This document shows positions 53,224 to 63,855 of a stretch of DNA of 64,000 bases, in pieces. The DNA is from Vibrio galatheae. GTDB taxonomy: Bacteria; Pseudomonadota; Gammaproteobacteria; Enterobacterales; Vibrionaceae. The stretch is taken from contig NZ_JXXV01000007.1 in the NCBI RefSeq assembly GCF_000967545.1, forward strand, positions 186,001 through 250,000. Direction: 5' to 3'. The first letter of the stretch is position 1. Each line of letters starts with the position of its first letter. A program made the translations under genes and the position numbers. Below the pieces are notes generated by a model that worked only from the letters and a program-made list of their open reading frames with translations, made no database searches and was not told the origin of the DNA.

Positions 53224-54114
53224 GTGAGATCTGATCTCGATCTTAATTTACTTCAAGTAATACTGTTGCTTGCTCGACATAAACAACTCAAAGCGGTTGC
53301 TCAGGAGTTAGACAAAACTGAAAGTGCTATTAGTAAAAACTTGTCTAAGTTGAGAGAGCAGTTAGGCGATCCTCTTTTTGTAAGAGGTTCCCATGAATTG
53401 GAGCCTACGTCTTTTACTCTAAGAATCTTGCCTGGCATTGAACGCGGGCTGGAGGTGATAAAGCAGTCTATTGAGGGAACGGAATTTGATCCTGTCTGCT
53501 ATGACAAGCCTATAAAATTGGCAATACCTAGTGTTGTTCAATATCTCATAGGGAAGTCGCTCCTGATTGACCTATTGTCCACGTTTCCAAATGCAACAAT
53601 AGAATTTATGAACTGGAATGACAGTTCAGCCAAGCTAATTTCGGAAGGTACAGTGGAAATGGGCGTCCAGTATTTTAATGAGGATTTATCTAAGAGCCTT
53701 TTTCAGCAAACTTTAGGCCAGTGCAAGGCAAGTATTGTTTGCGCCAAACGTTACTCACATAGAACATTAGAACAGCTTTTTGCAATGCCGTTTGTGATGA
53801 TGGAAGTGAAGGGGTGGAGGCATTCTCAGGCAGCAATTAGTGTTCAGTTGGAAAAGTACGGTATTCAGGTCGATAAAATAGTGACTGTTGATGAGATGAG
53901 CTGCTTATTTGAGATGCTGGAAGAACTAGAGTACGCCGCTTTTCTTCCTAACTTAGCGTCGTTGTCACAGCGAGAATACCTGTCTGTGAAGGATATCCCC
54001 AGTGAGATGATGGGTGAAGGGCTGCCCAATGTTGTATCCGTGTCTCGTCTTACACACCGAAACAGTCCCCTGCATAAACTGCTTTACGAAAAACTGAAGC
54101 AACACCTTTTTTAG
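53224..54114 (+). CDS. LysR-family regulator divergent from the Vie-like operon
   Basis: This 296-aa LysR-type regulator has a GTG start and an N-terminal helix-turn-helix (LKAVAQELDKTESAISKNLS, then LREQLGDPLFVRG). The effector domain starts near residue 95. It is divergent from the hybrid kinase gene over a 298-bp spacer, so it may control that operon. It converges on the second REC-HTH gene. Confidence 0.88.
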   Translation: MRSDLDLNLLQVILLLARHKQLKAVAQELDKTESAISKNLSKLREQLGDPLFVRGSHELEPTSFTLRILPGIERGLEVIKQSIEGTEFDPVCYDKPIKLAIPSVVQYLIGKSLLIDLLSTFPNATIEFMNWNDSSAKLISEGTVEMGVQYFNEDLSKSLFQQTLGQCKASIVCAKRYSHRTLEQLFAMPFVMMEVKGWRHSQAAISVQLEKYGIQVDKIVTVDEMSCLFEMLEELEYAAFLPNLASLSQREYLSVKDIPSEMMGEGLPNVVSVSRLTHRNSPLHKLLYEKLKQHLF

Positions 54115-54149
54115 CCATTATCTCTGCCTCTGGCAAGTAAACTACCGCA

Positions 54150-54752
54150 CTAGGCTACGAGCTGACCGCTCAACTTTGTTAACTCAATGATCGATTTAAC
54201 TTTGTATTTAGAAAGAATTCGAGTTTTGTACGTACTGATGGTTTTCGAGCTAAGCGATAACACTTCTGAGATACGTTTGTTCGAAAATCCTTGAATTAAG
54301 TAGTTGAGAACAATGGTTTCGCGGCTGGAAAGTGCAGGATGTGTACCTGATAGGCAGCCATCTTGCTTAAATACAGCATAGCCTTGTAAAACACTGCGTA
54401 TTGAGTCGCCAATTGCTGTCACTGGTTCCGTTTTAAGGACAAATCCATTGGCACCTATTTTATGAGCTGTATCAGAATATAGTGGATGATTATGACTTGA
54501 AATAAAGATGATTTTTCCAGCAAACCCTCGCGCTCTAGCGCGACGCACAAACTCGAAACCATCAGAGTTTTCTAACTCTACGTCAAGTATGATTAACTGA
54601 CAGTTAACGTGTCTTAAATATTGTAGGGCATCAAGTGAAGACGAAACTTTTTCTACCTGTGCATGAGGCAATATTTGATGAATAACGTTTTCCAATGCAT
54701 CTTGAAATAATGGTTGGCGATCAATGATTAACGTTTTTAGTGCTGACTTCAT
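54150..54752 (-). CDS. Second REC-LuxR response regulator, atypical acidic pocket
   Basis: This 200-aa paralogue of the 198-aa regulator at 47466 shares HPLYSD, the GKTNKE/GFSNKR-type HTH and the SxKTxSTYKxRxLxKY end. The phosphoacceptor (IILDVEL) and Lys (VLKTE) are kept. The acidic pair of the receiver reads IIDRQP, so the second acidic residue is Arg. This may weaken metal binding and phosphorylation, or make it constitutively folded. No kinase gene is adjacent on its strand; the Vie-like kinase is the nearest. Confidence 0.9.
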   Translation of the reverse strand: MKSALKTLIIDRQPLFQDALENVIHQILPHAQVEKVSSSLDALQYLRHVNCQLIILDVELENSDGFEFVRRARARGFAGKIIFISSHNHPLYSDTAHKIGANGFVLKTEPVTAIGDSIRSVLQGYAVFKQDGCLSGTHPALSSRETIVLNYLIQGFSNKRISEVLSLSSKTISTYKTRILSKYKVKSIIELTKLSGQLVA

Positions 54753-55311
54753 TTTTATGCTCTCTGATTCATTCTAATAGTGAAGGGCATCCATGCGATA
54801 ATTTATGAGATGAATGTAATACAATTCTTACGGAAAGTGTGGCAATTCACGATTGCCGATTAGGAAAGTGTGCCAGACAGATATCAGTGCATCGAAAGAA
54901 TCGCTCGCTCTTCCCTTCTGAATCAGTTCGAACTCACCTAGGCGTCGATAACGTGCTAGTTCAATAAGGCAGATTAGTTCCTTTTTACATCCTTACGTTA
55001 CGATTTTGGTCAGTTTGGTGTAGATAGCCTGAGCAGGCTAGGGAAATGTCTAGCTGCTAGTTAACGAGAGTATTGAACCGAATAGGATCTGGGAATTAAC
55101 TAGTGACTAATGAATGTATTCACGACAGATATAAAACTTAGAATCTTGAAAGAGAAGGCAAGACCCCGTTAGGTGTCCATTTTAGTAATGTCAGAATTTT
55201 ACTACAAGATGATCAGTCTATAGATGATATTAATTGCCAATGAAATTAATCACTATATATGGAATTTAGATTTCTGTTCCAAGTAATGATTAACTCTATA
55301 GGTTGTTGTAA
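54753..55311. other. 559-bp intergenic region
   Basis: The spacer lies between the minus-strand regulator and the plus-strand barrel gene. It has an inverted repeat TAGCCTG-AG-CAGGCTA at 55025-55040, a candidate operator. No convincing small gene, terminator or RNA was found. Confidence 0.4.
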
Positions 55312-55944
55312 ATGTTTGGCTGTAAAAAGTGGTGGATTATTTTGGGTATATTATCGTCAAACATTTATGCTGACGAAGTAAAGAATAACGCATTTTCACA
55401 GGAACAGAAGAACCTAGATTATTCGTATCAGTGGCAGCTCAATAATGATGACCTTATTAAACCTGTTAGCGATATATTTGGTCTCTATAGCGGGTTACAA
55501 TTTTCTGACTCTTGGAGTATAAACGCAGGATATCAAAGCCATAAGTCCTCTCAGGCTATAGCGGTTGATATGGATACCTCTCTAATCGAGAGTACTTTTC
55601 GCTACGATTGGTATGTTAGTAATAGCGTTAATATTTACGGTAGCGTAGGTGTAGGCTTTTGGGAGAGTGATAACGTATTTGTCGATCAGAACAGACAACA
55701 AAGCAGTGGCTTTTCACCTTTAGGAGGAGTTGGGATCGGCTATACCGCGAGTCCATTTTTTCATCTCTCAACAGGGTATCAGTACATACATAATCTTGGT
55801 GCAGGGCAATTCTCGGAAGATGGTAGCCATAATGTAGTGTTGTCTGTTTCCTACTCTTTTGGTCGGGACAGGTTCAGTCGCATTCAATATACGCCTACAG
55901 ATATATTGCTAGAGAGCAATAAAGTAGCCGAACCAAGCTCATAA
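55312..55944 (+). CDS. Outer membrane beta-barrel protein (OmpA-like fold)
   Basis: This 210-aa exported protein has a signal peptide ending near IYA-D (residue 21). Alternating hydrophobic strands follow, e.g. SWSINAGYQSHKSS, VNIYGSVGVGFWESD, LGGVGIGYTASPFFHLSTGY and NVVLSVSYSFGRDRF. The length and strand count suit an eight-stranded barrel, similar to OmpA N-terminal or AcfA-type proteins. Function is unknown. It precedes a chemoreceptor gene by 75 bp. Confidence 0.8.
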   Translation: MFGCKKWWIILGILSSNIYADEVKNNAFSQEQKNLDYSYQWQLNNDDLIKPVSDIFGLYSGLQFSDSWSINAGYQSHKSSQAIAVDMDTSLIESTFRYDWYVSNSVNIYGSVGVGFWESDNVFVDQNRQQSSGFSPLGGVGIGYTASPFFHLSTGYQYIHNLGAGQFSEDGSHNVVLSVSYSFGRDRFSRIQYTPTDILLESNKVAEPSS

Positions 55945-56019
55945 ATTCTTTATACATATATTTAACAATAATGTTCAAAACGCTATAGTAAGGAATAGCT
56001 AACTAATTGGAGTTGAAGG

Positions 56020-58020
56020 ATGAAACTCACGATATCAGGGAAGTTACAGCTCAGTTTTCTGTCACTTGCAGTACTTTTTATCGTTTCTGCGTTTTTTATC
56101 TATCGCAGCCTAAATACCGTTGAAACTCACACCGCCTCATTGCTCAATCGCGATTTGCCAACCGTCGATGCAGGGCGATCCATTCAACAATCGATTCATG
56201 CGACAGTATCGGCGCTCAGAGCCTACATGTTGCTCGGCGGCGATGAAGTCAAAGGGGAAGCAGAAAAAGCGAAGTTGGATCAAACTCTCCTTAACGTAGA
56301 AGAGTCATTACCGACGCTAGAGCCGTTGTTGTCACCTGAAGCTTATCAACAAACGTTAACGCAGTGGGCAGTGGTCGCAGAGTCATTGAATGAAATTTCC
56401 GAGCTCAGTCATAGTGATGAGAACCTTCCAGCGCACTCGTTGTTTATCAATGAAGCCGCACCCATTGCTGAGGTGGCTCTCGATCAACTCCAAGGTTTAA
56501 TTAATGACGAATCTGGCAATAAAGAGGGTGAAGAGCGTAAACGTTTATTAAGACTCTACGCCGACAGTTATAACTCTCTCGCCAATGCACTCTCTTCAAT
56601 GCGTGATTTTCTGCTCTATGGCAAACAAGACCACTTAGATAAGTACCAAGACTTCTTAAAATCTCACGCTAAGTCGGTGCAGGAAATTGACTCGAAACTT
56701 GCGCTACTTTCAAGTAGTGATAAAGGTTTATGGGAACTGTTCAAAGAGATGCAACAGCTCTATTTCCCTTTGGCCGAACAAGTCGTCCAGTTAAGGCGTT
56801 CAAGTGACTGGAACATTGCCAACCAAAAAATGGCCAATGAACTGGTGCCAGCGGTGAGCGCGTTAAATACGAATCTCGATCAGGTCATTAATCGTCAGCA
56901 AGCCATAGCAGATAAAAGTGGCCAAGGAATTTTCCACTCTGTAACAAGTGTGATTACGCTTCTGATCGTCTCTATTGCGATGGTTGTGGTAGTCGCAGTG
57001 ACTACTGCTCATTTTATGGGTAAGAGTATCGGTCGTCGGGTACAGATCATCTCGCGACGTGCAGAGTCGATTGCTAATGGTGATGTTTCTCAGCAGTCTC
57101 TCTCTATTGATGGTTCTGATGAACTTGCCAGCTTAACGCGCTCAATCAACAAAATGAACGATGAGCTGGCGAATATTGTCAAAGGCGTAAGTAGCAAAGC
57201 CTCGACAGTCAGTAACAGCATGCATTCGTTACTTGAAGCCAACGCGAAAACGGTCAGTCAGGTTGATGAACAAAAATCAACCATGGAACTGGTTGGGCAG
57301 CAGGTCGCTGAGGTCAGTCACTCTGCAACTGATACTGCGAGACAAGCAGAGCAGTCTGCGAGTGCGCTTTCTGAATCACGTGCGCAAATTGAATTAGGTT
57401 CACGCGCGCTGGATCAAAATAAGAATACGGTTGGCCTACTGCACGCCACAATTGAAAAAGCGAGTGAACAAGTCGACGAGTTAAGCCGAGAGAGTGAAGC
57501 AATTGGTCGTGTCACGGAAGTTATCGAAGGATTGGCTGAGCAAACCAATTTATTAGCGCTTAACGCGGCCATTGAAGCGGCGCGAGCAGGAGAGTATGGC
57601 AGAGGGTTTGCGGTTGTGGCTGATGAAGTCCGCTTATTAGCCACACGAACGACGGAGTCGACAACGGAGATCAACAATATTGTCAACGCAATACAATCTT
57701 CGACGGCTGCGGTGGTCGGAGAAATTGACAAGAGCAAGTTGTTGGCAGAAGAAGGAGCCAACCATACAGAGCAGGCCTACGGCACGTTGAGCTCTACAAC
57801 GCAGAAAATTGAAGAGCTCAATCGTCAGATGCAAGATTTATTGAGTTCGGCGCAGCAACAGTCTGATGCGACAGACGAAATTCAATCCCTGATGAACAAG
57901 GTGATTGCTTCGGTCGACGGTGTGGTGGCAATCTCTCACTCCTCGTCTGACATTTCAAATCAGGTGCGAGGTCAAGTCGATGAGCTCAATGGAGAAATGA
58001 GCCGCTTTCAGACCACGTAA
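56020..58020 (+). CDS. Methyl-accepting chemotaxis protein, membrane bound
   Basis: This 666-aa chemoreceptor has a first helix at about 9-28, a large helical periplasmic sensor (about 30-305) and a second helix at about 308-332. HAMP follows (about 333-386), then the signalling domain with [21 protein letters not shown] and [13 protein letters not shown]. The long four-helix-type sensor, rather than Cache, suggests a HBM or related helical bimodular ligand domain. A terminator follows. The next gene encodes a solute-binding cyclase; the two may respond to related ligands, but this is inference. Confidence 0.92.
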   Translation: MKLTISGKLQLSFLSLAVLFIVSAFFIYRSLNTVETHTASLLNRDLPTVDAGRSIQQSIHATVSALRAYMLLGGDEVKGEAEKAKLDQTLLNVEESLPTLEPLLSPEAYQQTLTQWAVVAESLNEISELSHSDENLPAHSLFINEAAPIAEVALDQLQGLINDESGNKEGEERKRLLRLYADSYNSLANALSSMRDFLLYGKQDHLDKYQDFLKSHAKSVQEIDSKLALLSSSDKGLWELFKEMQQLYFPLAEQVVQLRRSSDWNIANQKMANELVPAVSALNTNLDQVINRQQAIADKSGQGIFHSVTSVITLLIVSIAMVVVVAVTTAHFMGKSIGRRVQIISRRAESIANGDVSQQSLSIDGSDELASLTRSINKMNDELANIVKGVSSKASTVSNSMHSLLEANAKTVSQVDEQKSTMELVGQQVAEVSHSATDTARQAEQSASALSESRAQIELGSRALDQNKNTVGLLHATIEKASEQVDELSRESEAIGRVTEVIEGLAEQTNLLALNAAIEAARAGEYGRGFAVVADEVRLLATRTTESTTEINNIVNAIQSSTAAVVGEIDKSKLLAEEGANHTEQAYGTLSSTTQKIEELNRQMQDLLSSAQQQSDATDEIQSLMNKVIASVDGVVAISHSSSDISNQVRGQVDELNGEMSRFQTT

Positions 58021-58030
58021 ACGTGAATGA

Positions 58031-58064
58031 AAAATGAGATGCTATTGGGTGTCTCATTTTTTTT
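58031..58064 (+). terminator. Intrinsic terminator of the chemoreceptor gene
   Basis: The 9-bp stem AAAATGAGA / TCTCATTTT with a 12-nt loop is followed by more T. Confidence 0.8.
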
Positions 58065-58128
58065 ATCGATAATCATTATTTACCGCTCAATGATGGCATT
58101 GTAGCGCTCGCTTTTGGCAGGGATAGGT

Positions 58129-59493
58129 GTGGTTCGACTTTTTATTGGTTTACTCGCAGTGTTAATCACTTTTGGTGCGCATGCTGATCATCAAGAGAAA
58201 CTGGTTGTCGCCAACTCTAAAGCTTGGAAGCCATTTTCCTTTATTAATCAAAAAGGTGAGCCTGATGGTATTTTGATTGATTATTGGCGAGAGTACGGAC
58301 GCAAAAATGCGGTCGCGATAGAGTTTCTGCTGCTCGACTGGCAAGGCTCATTAGACGCTGTCAAAGATGGTCGAGCCGATATTCATGCTGGGTTATTGTG
58401 GTCTGAACAACGCGACAGCTATTTAGATTACGCCCCCGAAATTATTACCATTGATACCCAGATGTATATTAACCAAGACTTGATTGGGACAGATCTGGAT
58501 GAATTTATGCTGGGTAAGCATCAATATCAAGTGGGTGTGGTGACTGGCGGCTATGAAGAAGAGTTCACTCAGCGCCATTTCCCCAACCTAAATTTGAACA
58601 GTTATGCCAACAATCAACTTATGATTGACGCTGCGTTTAACGGCGAGCTTGATGCGTTCGTTGCCGAGCTGCAAGTGGCCAATTTTTATCTGTTTAGCAG
58701 TCGTGACCCACAGCGTTTTGTGGGTGTACGACATCTCTATTCGGGCGAACTACGTGCCGCTGTTGCCGAAGGTAATAAAGAATTGCAACAGCAAATAACA
58801 CGCGGGATGAACACTTTTGGTGTTGATGATAAGCAAAAAGTTCTTAACCGTTGGATGTATGTCAGCACGGTTTACCCCGAATACTTATTTCCGATTGCCG
58901 CACTGATTATCGGAGTGGCAACACTAGCCTATATTGTGGCACTAAATTTAACGGTTAAAGTCAGGACACGTGCGCTTAAACAGGCCAATATGGAACTCAA
59001 AAAACTGGCAGAAACCGATCAACTGACCGAGTTGAGTAATCGCCGCCACTTCTTCGAAGAATTTCAAAATTGGTTATACGCTGGTGGTTCGATTGCGGTG
59101 ATGGTTTTCGACATAGACGATTTCAAGAAGGTGAACGATAACTTTGGTCATCAAACGGGCGATGAAGTGATAAAAAGTGTCGCTCACGCCGCGAGTGGTG
59201 TTCTTGGAGAAAACGATCTCATGGGCCGAGTCGGCGGGGAAGAATTTGCAGTTGCGCTAAGTGGTATTCGCTTTGAAGAAGCGTTAGCGGTGGCTGAAAA
59301 AATCTGCAACGTAATTCGTAAAGTCAGGTTGCAACAATACCCTGATTTGAAGGTGACGGTCAGCTTAGGCTGTGCCTACTATTCTAAAGCGCAACTAAGC
59401 AGTTCTTTATCTGATGCCGACAAACTGATGTATCAATCGAAAACGGAAGGCAAAGATCGCGTCACCGCAAAACGCATGGATCACCGCGCCTGA
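58129..59493 (+). CDS. Periplasmic solute-binding diguanylate cyclase
   Basis: This 454-aa sensor cyclase has a signal peptide, then an SBP_bac_3 domain (about 25-245, ending in YLFP). A membrane helix is at about 252-274 and a GGDEF domain from about 300. The active site reads RVGGEEFAVAL at 369, a functional variant. The inhibitory RxxD is degenerate (GEND), so product inhibition may be lost. A GTG at 58129 behind AGGGA is preferred; a TTG at 58114 is also in frame. It should turn a periplasmic solute signal into c-di-GMP. Confidence 0.88.
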   Translation: MVRLFIGLLAVLITFGAHADHQEKLVVANSKAWKPFSFINQKGEPDGILIDYWREYGRKNAVAIEFLLLDWQGSLDAVKDGRADIHAGLLWSEQRDSYLDYAPEIITIDTQMYINQDLIGTDLDEFMLGKHQYQVGVVTGGYEEEFTQRHFPNLNLNSYANNQLMIDAAFNGELDAFVAELQVANFYLFSSRDPQRFVGVRHLYSGELRAAVAEGNKELQQQITRGMNTFGVDDKQKVLNRWMYVSTVYPEYLFPIAALIIGVATLAYIVALNLTVKVRTRALKQANMELKKLAETDQLTELSNRRHFFEEFQNWLYAGGSIAVMVFDIDDFKKVNDNFGHQTGDEVIKSVAHAASGVLGENDLMGRVGGEEFAVALSGIRFEEALAVAEKICNVIRKVRLQQYPDLKVTVSLGCAYYSKAQLSSSLSDADKLMYQSKTEGKDRVTAKRMDHRA

Positions 59494-59613
59494 GTGCAAA
59501 ACCAGCAATCGATAGGTAAATTGCTGCTAACTTCACCACTTAACTCATATATTGGTAGAAAACGCTTTTCTTTTCAGTTATCTGTGGCATATTGAAATCG
59601 ACTTTACGATTAT

Positions 59614-59688
<75 letters not shown>

Positions 59689-59714
59689 AGTCGCTTAAGT
59701 CTTACCACATCAAT

Positions 59715-59789
<75 letters not shown>

Positions 59790-59793
<4 letters not shown>

Positions 59794-60333
59794 CAATGTC
59801 TTCCACTAAAAATGCACGATATATCAGTTTGCAAGTGACACGATGATGCGGTCACGATGCAGCTATGAGAAATCGCCTTATATTATCTCAGTATTTACTT
59901 CTTTAATCGTTTGTTGAGCTAATTGCCGTCAAGTGAATGGATTTACAATTCCGCTAAAATAATTGAAACGCTGTAAGCTGACTACGGTGTTATGTCGCTC
60001 ATTTGATGAGGTTAAGAATCGATTGAATGGGTAGACCGAAGTGTAAGTTCTTTGCCATTGAAAATCATTTTCTGCGTACATTGGTCTGCTAAAGGATTCT
60101 TCAACATACACATTACTAACTTGATTTTTAGATCGAAGAGTTGTCTTAAACTACCTAAAACGCCTTCCCTATTATTGTTCGTCAGTATGGAATTTATGAC
60201 CTTTATTTTCACAGAAAGTGTGGTGATTTCTACGATATTTCTGATTATACTCTGCCCGCGATTATAACCAGCAATAAATAAAATAATAATATTTCCGATT
60301 ATGAATGATGTACATGATATTAGAGGTTGTTTG
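59790..60333. other. 544-bp low-GC region at the left of the putative mini-island
   Basis: The region is AT-rich. Two overlapping minus-strand open frames of about 60 residues (59929-60111 and 60012-60212) lack ribosome sites and are not called. It may hold the lipoprotein promoter and decayed sequence. No integrase remnant was recognised. Confidence 0.4.
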
Positions 60334-62391
60334 ATGAATAAAGTTCTACCAACAAGGAAAAGCTACTTGCTGTCGTCCACGCTGCTTTTGTCCGTTTTAT
60401 TTGGCTGCCGAGGGGGGACAACTTATGAAACAGAAACAGGTGTTTTGGCTGATTCTGCTATCGGTAATGCTGAATATCGTTGCGGTTCAATTTCAGGAAC
60501 CACAAATGAAGATGGGGAGTTTACTTGCCCAGTGGGCAGCCCAATACAATTTTATACTGGCAGTTTAAAAATTGGTGAAGTATCTGTGATGGAGAGCGAT
60601 AATGTTGTGCTGGTTCAGGATCTATTAGGTGTAGATCGGAATGAAACGGACAACGAAAGTGTATTGCTAATGGCTCAGTTGCTGCAGTCTTTGGACGACG
60701 ATGATGATAGCTCCAACGGTATATACCTTAGCGCCAATAGCTTGTCTATTATTACTGAACATGTAGGTAGCACGGAGGTAGACTTTTCTAAACTAACAGA
60801 AGACGATATTGTAGATATTGTAGGAAAAGCAAGTAAGTCTCTTGTTTCTCAAGAGGACGCCAAAAATCACTTGGATGCCACTACGGCTCGAGTTAAAGCC
60901 TCTGGGAAATCTGGAGTGCCGCTAGAGTCAAGTGACAATACAAATACAGGTACTGGTGATAGTGCTGCAGTCTTGCAAACTTTATATCTAAATACCACTG
61001 AAATCACCACTAGCTCAGCATTGAATGTTGGTACCGAATATCGTCTAACACTCAATTTCGATAAAGATATAAATAGCTCAGGGGTAAGTATTTCCTCTTA
61101 CATAGGTGCGACTACCAGCAATATTAGTGTTAGTGGCAGGAGTATCAGTTTTACCTACTTGATGCCACAACGCAATTATACTTCTACAGCATCCCAATTG
61201 ACGGAAGTGTTAGCTGTCACCGCTAGTGCTGGGAGTATATCAAGTAGTTCTAGCTTAAGCTTTCTTATCAATGATTTAGCGAATTCAAAAATTCAGTTAA
61301 CGCTACCTGCTACTAAAAGTACTGGCGTGGATGCCAAAGATATTTATTTAAATAGTCACTATATGATTGTTGGCTCCCGTAGTGATAATAAGGTTTGGAT
61401 TTATGATCTAGAAGCAGGCGATATTAGTTCTTCTGCTGTGGAAATTTCCAGCTCTATTACAGACTCGGGATTTTATGGCCATGCCGTCTCTATGGACAAT
61501 AATTATGTAGTTGTTGGAACCCCTCTAAAAGGTGGAGGCACTATAACACTGTTTAAATTTGACCCCAATATCATATCAAATACCAACAACGATCAAACTG
61601 AAATTGTGTCAACCGATTTAGGTTTATCAGATCAATATGGAATCGATGTAATAGTCAAGAATGGATACCTTATTGTCGGGGCTAATAATAAATCAGGTGG
61701 GGGTCAAACGTATCTGTACAAAATTGATAGTAGCGATATCGCCAATACAGTTAATAGCGAAGTGATTCTAAATCCTATAGATAACCATTCTGCTAGTGCA
61801 TTTGGACAGTCAGTAGATACGAATGGGGATCTGATTGTCGTCGGTGCCTCTAGTATGAATAGTAATGGTGCAGTCTATGTTTATAAGATTGGAAGCACGG
61901 ATCTCACTAATGTCACCCAAGTGCTGAAACTGACTCCACCAGAAATTACAGGGGGGCTTGAAGAGTTTGGCTATCGCGTCGCGATTTCCGATGACTATAT
62001 CCTAGTTGGTCAACCCAATTATGACGCGAACGGCTTTGATGCTAGAGGCACAGCTTGGCTCTATACAATTGATCACGACAACATCGCCAATACAGCGAAC
62101 AACCCTATCCAGCTCATTCCTGCTGAAGGAGAGATAAGCAGCCTAGAGTTTGGTAATACGTTATCACTGGGGGGAGATTATGCTATTGTCGGAACTAACC
62201 AAAATGGTGCTGAGGTCAATGCTTATCTGTTTGATTTATCAGCGACCGATGTTAATGCATCTCAGGTTAGTTTACCTGCGATGGATTACAATTCACCTAG
62301 TGACGGAACGTCAGCAACTGTTGCGACTAATGGGAGTGTATCGGCAATCCGTGCACAGAAAAATGGTCACGTATACCTTTATAAACATTGA
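60334..62391 (+). CDS. Beta-propeller (FG-GAP/Kelch-like) lipoprotein
   Basis: This 685-aa surface or periplasmic lipoprotein has a lipobox LFGC with Cys25. An N-terminal domain (about 30-90) has the ADSAIGNAEYRCGSISGTTN and GEFTCPVGSPIQFYTGSLKIG pattern seen in several Vibrio/Shewanella exported proteins. An Ig-like domain follows at about 220-320. Then come seven or so repeats of the FG-x-V...YxxVGxP...GxxYLYxxD type (about 335-680), consistent with a beta-propeller. The ATG at 60334 has GAGGT 7 nt upstream. It is the only gene in the putative mini-island. Adhesion or binding is a guess. Confidence 0.82.
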   Translation: MNKVLPTRKSYLLSSTLLLSVLFGCRGGTTYETETGVLADSAIGNAEYRCGSISGTTNEDGEFTCPVGSPIQFYTGSLKIGEVSVMESDNVVLVQDLLGVDRNETDNESVLLMAQLLQSLDDDDDSSNGIYLSANSLSIITEHVGSTEVDFSKLTEDDIVDIVGKASKSLVSQEDAKNHLDATTARVKASGKSGVPLESSDNTNTGTGDSAAVLQTLYLNTTEITTSSALNVGTEYRLTLNFDKDINSSGVSISSYIGATTSNISVSGRSISFTYLMPQRNYTSTASQLTEVLAVTASAGSISSSSSLSFLINDLANSKIQLTLPATKSTGVDAKDIYLNSHYMIVGSRSDNKVWIYDLEAGDISSSAVEISSSITDSGFYGHAVSMDNNYVVVGTPLKGGGTITLFKFDPNIISNTNNDQTEIVSTDLGLSDQYGIDVIVKNGYLIVGANNKSGGGQTYLYKIDSSDIANTVNSEVILNPIDNHSASAFGQSVDTNGDLIVVGASSMNSNGAVYVYKIGSTDLTNVTQVLKLTPPEITGGLEEFGYRVAISDDYILVGQPNYDANGFDARGTAWLYTIDHDNIANTANNPIQLIPAEGEISSLEFGNTLSLGGDYAIVGTNQNGAEVNAYLFDLSATDVNASQVSLPAMDYNSPSDGTSATVATNGSVSAIRAQKNGHVYLYKH

Positions 62392-62617
62392 AATCTGTGT
62401 ACCCATCTAGTAGCGGTTTGATTGATACTCAAAGCTTCTAGTGATTAGTTGTTTCCTCTACTAGCTACAGATTCGGGATAAACGAAGTGGTGCATAGCCG
62501 CTTCGTTTATTTTTTTCTTCTTAGGAGTAGCAAGGGTAACGTTGAAATTGGGTTGTGTTGCTATAGAGTCTTCAAGGTCTTTAATATGAGAAATGAATTG
62601 TTCATAATTGTAGTGCT

Positions 62618-62642
62618 CTATTCTCGCAGTACGCTCCAGAGT
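62618..62642 (+). repeat. Right direct repeat (att-like) of tRNA-Gly 3' end
   Basis: The exact copy of CGCAGTACGCTCCAGA is at 62625-62640, 2849 bp from its partner in tRNA-Gly copy 2. No other tRNA structure surrounds it. It lies 30 bp below the stop codon of the outer membrane protein gene. Confidence 0.65.
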
Positions 62643-62670
62643 CTCTCTTGTATTAAATTCATCATCGAGC

Positions 62671-63855
62671 CTAAAAACTCCATTTAATATTCACAAACAA
62701 AAGTGTTGCTGGTGTCTCGCTAAATAAACTGTTGTCACTGCCATCAAATCGTTGTAGCACTGCAAGTAGCTGCCAATCGTTGGCTAGTGAATAGCTGTTA
62801 GATAGGCCGACGAAATACGAGTTGTCTTGGTAGTAACTTGCTGACAACGTTATGCGATTGAGTGGCGTTAAATCAAAGCTAACATCGGCATAGCCTGTGT
62901 TTTTTGTAAAGCTTAAGGTCTTCGCACTGAGCGGTAGGTTAAGATAGGCTTGAGCGCTAGAGACATCCAGTGGATGACTAATATAAAGCCAAGCGGCGCG
63001 TGCCATCCAGTTGCGTGTTCCACCAAAGCTATAGTCCGCATCCAAACTCATTACTACTGTCTGCTGCTGCTCAACACCTTGATAATTCATCTCGCGCGGC
63101 TTAAACCCAGTTATCTCGCCACGGATTCCCGCACCGCTAACGTCGGTTGCGAAACCTGCGCCGAGCACGTAGTCGTTTAGAGACTTGCCAGTAATGACTT
63201 GGTAATCCCAACCTTGTTTATTGTTGTAATAACGTCCGGCATAGCTATTTAAGTGGCTGTTAGTGTTAGGATTAAAGATGACATCCGCACCTCCTGCATA
63301 ACCAAGCTTACGCCCCATCATGAGAGCATCTGTGCCGGGACGCTCTTCATAGTCAAAATCATAGATGGAGTAGGCATTAAATAGATCATTAGGGTTCCAT
63401 ACATTGTTGATTCCCCAATTGACGCGAAATCGTCCAGCTCTAGCGCGCCAATCTTGGCCCTGCCAATCAAGGTACAACCGGTCAAGTTGACTATTGATAA
63501 TCAGATCGCTGCTGTCGGTTAGATTCTTACTCAGATCAAAATAACCATTATCGAAGGCGACATAATCACCATAGTAAGGGATGTTTAAACTGTCTCCAGC
63601 TAACGCTCTGTTACGTAGTGCGGCATTGAAACTCAGCCCGTTGTCAAAGCGGTACTCATAATTGAAGCGTTGATGAACAAGATGATCGAGTGAATCACTG
63701 TCATCATCCGCGTGTGAGTAAGTTGCCATATACTTGATGTAGCCAGATAAATCCCACTTTTTTTCAGGTTCCAGCCCCGGAATTTGCGCGGCAGTCACAG
63801 CGGAAAAACTTGTAGCCAGTAGGCAAAGACAACCTAGGTAAGAGTCGCGCCTCAT
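62671..63855 (-). CDS. Outer membrane beta-barrel protein coupled to an ABC transporter
   Basis: This 394-aa exported protein has a signal peptide (about 1-22, ending TAA). The body is rich in alternating strands and ends in Phe (NIKWSF), the outer membrane barrel end signal. The text AGRFRVNWGINNVWNPNDLF and YEERPGTDALMMGRK resembles DUF1302-like barrels that accompany exporters or lipid transporters. Its ATG overlaps the stop of the upstream ABC ATPase gene (TAATG), so the two are translated together. Likely role: outer membrane partner of that transporter (inference). Confidence 0.82.
   Translation of the reverse strand: MRRDSYLGCLCLLATSFSAVTAAQIPGLEPEKKWDLSGYIKYMATYSHADDDSDSLDHLVHQRFNYEYRFDNGLSFNAALRNRALAGDSLNIPYYGDYVAFDNGYFDLSKNLTDSSDLIINSQLDRLYLDWQGQDWRARAGRFRVNWGINNVWNPNDLFNAYSIYDFDYEERPGTDALMMGRKLGYAGGADVIFNPNTNSHLNSYAGRYYNNKQGWDYQVITGKSLNDYVLGAGFATDVSGAGIRGEITGFKPREMNYQGVEQQQTVVMSLDADYSFGGTRNWMARAAWLYISHPLDVSSAQAYLNLPLSAKTLSFTKNTGYADVSFDLTPLNRITLSASYYQDNSYFVGLSNSYSLANDWQLLAVLQRFDGSDNSLFSETPATLLFVNIKWSF

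Noticed and set aside
59929..60212. Two overlapping minus-strand frames in the mini-island
   Set aside because: No ribosome site and no recognisable motif. They could be decayed coding DNA but cannot be supported.
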